Assembly: GCA_030159075.1 (NCBI GenBank)
Contig: BROG01000128.1
Span: forward strand, 1,044,501 to 1,108,500
DNA length: 64,000 nucleotides
From: Atrina japonica
Taxonomy: Eukaryota > Mollusca > Bivalvia > Pterioida > Pinnidae
Direction of reading: 5' to 3'
In this document: piece after piece, positions 61,375 to 64,000 of the stretch
How the letters are laid out: every line of letters starts with the position of its first letter
How positions within the stretch are numbered: the first letter of the stretch is position 1
The notes under the pieces: model-generated
The model's database searches: none
What the model was told of the DNA's origin: nothing
Seen by the model: the letters and a program-made list of their open reading frames with translations, nothing else
Program-made: the position numbers and the translations under genes

Positions 61375-61432
61375 ATGGAACCAGCACCTATTGGCTTTGA
61401 GCTCCAAGCTGCTGATGGAATACAAACTCAAG
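61375..61432 (+). CDS. Possible first coding exon of an unidentified gene
   Basis: ATG in a good context (GAAATGG) opens MEPAPIGFELQAADGIQTQ and ends in G at a GTAATG donor. The stretch reads like a real N-terminus, but no continuation exon was recognised to the right edge, so the family is unknown and the call is tentative. Confidence 0.4.
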
Positions 61433-62064
61433 GTAATGATTCAAAAGAAACTTCGTTTTTACTTATTTGGTTTAGCGTTTTCGTACAATGGCGGGTGATG
61501 GGGGTTGAGGGACCATATCACAATACAAAGGTTTTCTGACATGGAAAACTCCGTAAATTTAACTTCACAGAAAACTTCTTAGTTAGTCACTTGAATATAA
61601 CCTTTGCAAATATGATACATGCCAAACCATGAAGACTTAATGGGAATTGCCGTTTTCTCATAACAAGCTCCCAACAAATTTTTGTGGGAACTTTGAATGG
61701 TTATTTGAAAATGTTTGCAAGTTTTGAGTTTACTTCTGTCATTATTATTATAGATAAATGTCAAAAATATTGACAAAAACTGTTCTGAAACACTTTTCTA
61801 AATGTCATCCCCTCCTTTCAAATTGTAAAGCGGGGTACATATAATATATGAGATGTTCCACAGTCTTTCCAAATTGCTATGAAAAACGGAGACTTCCGAT
61901 AAGACTTTGTTATTCAGCATCAGTCAATAAAATAAGTTGAAATCTAATCATATGAACCAATGCAGGCTTATATTATAGGAAATTTTTAAAATAAACCTGT
62001 GTTGTCACAACTCACACACATCTACATACAATGTATATATATAGTCTTGCTTGTTATTGGTAAA

Positions 62065-62325
62065 TGAAAGCCTGATTTTACTTTCTGTATAAATGAACAG
62101 CTAAAGTAAATAATATACATTGTATACAAATGAAAGTCTGATTTTACTTTCTGTATAAATGAACAGCTAAGTATATAATATACATTGTATACAAATGAAA
62201 GTCTGATTTTACTTTCTGTATAAATGAACAGCTAAGTATATAATATACATTGTATACAAATGAAAGTCTGATTTTACTTTCTGTATAAATGAACAGCTAA
62301 GTAAATAATATACATTGTATACATG
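62065..62325 (+). repeat. 65-bp tandem repeat, four copies
   Basis: Unit TGAAAGTCTGATTTTACTTT-CTGTATAAATGAACAGCTAA-GTATATAATATACATTGTATACAAA. Starts at 62065, 62131, 62196 and 62261. Confidence 0.95.
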
Positions 62326-62339
62326 TATGTACATGAAGC

Positions 62340-62705
62340 CTACATACATTTAAGAGCTCTGTGACTACCTGGAGGCCTTGCCACTTGTCCTGGTGAGGCA
62401 GGGAGAGACATGTTAAGTATGTGGTTATGTCCTTGCTTAAATGGTCCATATTTCCAATGTCTTTTTAATTGCCACTACACTTATATAATCTGATGAAGGT
62501 ACATGTACATGTATGATGTAATCAAACTACACATCCTTAACCATTTACCCACCATCTACTAGGCATACATGTAGAACTGTGAGAACAGGAGATGAAATAT
62601 TACCCCTGAAAATCTGGCATGACTAGGGATTTAACCTGGGACCTTCATGTATGATGTTGATGATCTGCACTGTACGAACTGAGCTACTCACTTCTGCTTA
62701 CAGCT
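62340..62705 (-). mobile_element. tRNA-derived SINE, minus strand
   Basis: Read on the minus strand: AGTAGCTCAGTTCGTACAGT head, B-box-like AGGTTAAATCCCTAG, then a long body ending near CTGCCTCACCAGGACAAGTG. No functional tRNA fold. Confidence 0.6.
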
Positions 62706-62859
62706 ACATGTTCTTGTACTTCATTAGTTGACATACAAGTCAATTTATTGGCATTAAATTGATTAATCTGTTTATTTTAAAAGCAGCAATTTTTGTTTTG
62801 CTGTTGGTTTATAATGTACATACATGTATATCAGAGTTTTTGAAATTCACTTGTCTTAA

Positions 62860-63140
62860 CAGAAAAACTGGTAAATTTTTACAAAAGTCCAGTGAAATCT
62901 ATCTGATAACTGGTCCAAATGACCAGTAATTTACCATTTCATTTCAATTGCATATATGCAGACCAGTAAAAAAATTTCTTTGACCAGTGAAATTCTTTTA
63001 ATCACTGTTCTGGTTGATCAGTATATTTTTTTTATTTCAAAATGTCTGATATATATCCCACAAGGAATTTTTCACTCCGATTTATATATGTAATGGGGAT
63101 GTGACCAGCTTTAGGTAAACGACCAGAATTTTTGGACCTG
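62860..63140. repeat. Dispersed repeat with ACTGGTC/GACCAGT words
   Basis: Alternating ACTGGTCCAAATGACCAGTA, GACCAGTAAAAAAATT and TGACCAGTGAAATTC words in both orientations. It looks like a worn MITE. Ends not fixed. Confidence 0.35.
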
Positions 63141-63334
63141 GCTGTGCCATGGACTGATGCCAATACAACGAGAGATCACCTTTTTACATGTGTATGTTGT
63201 ACATGCTAATCATGCTGTGGCATTAATGGCATATGTACCTCGGCTTTACATGTAGTTCGTATCCATATGACTGGTGACATACAGTAATTTCACTTTGTGT
63301 GGCAGGGAAACAGCCACTATATTTTGTACCTTAC

Positions 63335-63440
63335 ACGTGAGTCCTAAGTACACTGTACATGTATGGCATGACAATGGGAATTGAACCTAGGACCTTCTGC
63401 TTGCAAATAATCAGCAACAAATACCATTAGAATCAATTAT
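63335..63440 (-). mobile_element. Second tRNA-like SINE fragment, minus strand
   Basis: The minus strand gives AGAAGGTCCTAGGTTCAATT then CCCATTGTCATGCC, the B-box part and following bases of the same SINE type as 62340-62705. The A-box side is degenerate. Confidence 0.45.
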
Positions 63441-64000
63441 GGTGTACCTAATTTCTTTAAGGTACGGGAAAACTTAAATTCTTAAAAAAACAAATAACTT
63501 AAAAAAGAAGATCTTTTACAATATTTCACGTGTTTGATAATGTATTTGAACACACATTTTATTATATTCTCGACTATATGTCAGGAGACAAAAATCATCA
63601 TTGTGACAGCTTATATTGCTTTAAGCCTAATGTCATGTTACTAAATCATAAATGAAACACATACATTTAATACAGGTATAAATGTAGGTCAGTGGTGGTG
63701 CAAAATTCCATGAGATATGATATTCCATGTTGACTTTGTCGTCAAATATCATTTAAAACCATTCATTTAAATCTTTAGACAGTTTATTCTAGATACATTA
63801 CATGTATTAAATGATATTAAAATTATATACGAGTCATCTATGGTATTTTGAGCTTGTATTTCATTGGACAGCTCTGACAGATCTTATGTTTGATCTCTGT
63901 AAAATTAAATCAACATACATTGTACATGTACATATCGCATATTGTATAATGTGACATATACAAATTCTGTTAAAAAAAAAGCCAAAACAAAACATTACTT

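Overview
The window looks like a piece of an AT-rich, repeat-laden animal nuclear genome, most likely a mollusc and probably a bivalve. This is inferred from long repeat-filled introns, tRNA-derived SINEs, transposon-like repeats with tandem cores, and many TACATGTA-like words. No species can be named from the sequence.

Positions 1-34328 (+): the 3' part of one large gene. It is an OCRL/INPP5B-type inositol polyphosphate 5-phosphatase, reconstructed here as 18 exons (645 residues plus stop, all junction phases compatible). Exons 1-8 give most of the 5-phosphatase domain, exons 9-13 the linker and ASH domain, and exons 13-18 a RhoGAP-like domain with glutamine in place of the catalytic arginine. 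The N-terminal part lies upstream of the window. Two introns look U12-type: an AT-AC intron (26883-28647) and a GT-AG intron with a GTATCCTT donor (29602-29842). Two minisatellites (52 bp at 4114 and 42 bp at about 20940) each start directly at a 5' splice site. The other introns carry MITEs, a SINE, a MULE-like MITE with a 9-bp target duplication, hAT-like elements, Helentron-like repeats and microsatellites.

Positions 34329-46076: 3' UTR and intergenic DNA with TIR elements, two degenerate tandem arrays, decayed reverse-transcriptase pieces and TA microsatellites.

Positions 46077-47738 (-): an intronless gene for an ankyrin-repeat protein with a probable C-terminal SOCS box (ASB-like, 553 aa).

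Positions 48000-56400: SINEs, a 150-bp tandem duplication, an NRF-1-like site beside a frameshifted coding fragment, a palindromic GTCGTG-containing MITE, a Penelope-like RT element on the minus strand and a LINE RT fragment on the plus strand.

Positions 56443-60881: a structurally complete 4.42-kb Mutator-like (MULE) DNA transposon with 120-bp TIRs, a 9-bp target duplication and a broken, multi-exon transposase gene on the minus strand.

Positions 60882-64000: a possible first coding exon of a rightward gene at 61375, a 65-bp tandem repeat and minus-strand SINEs.
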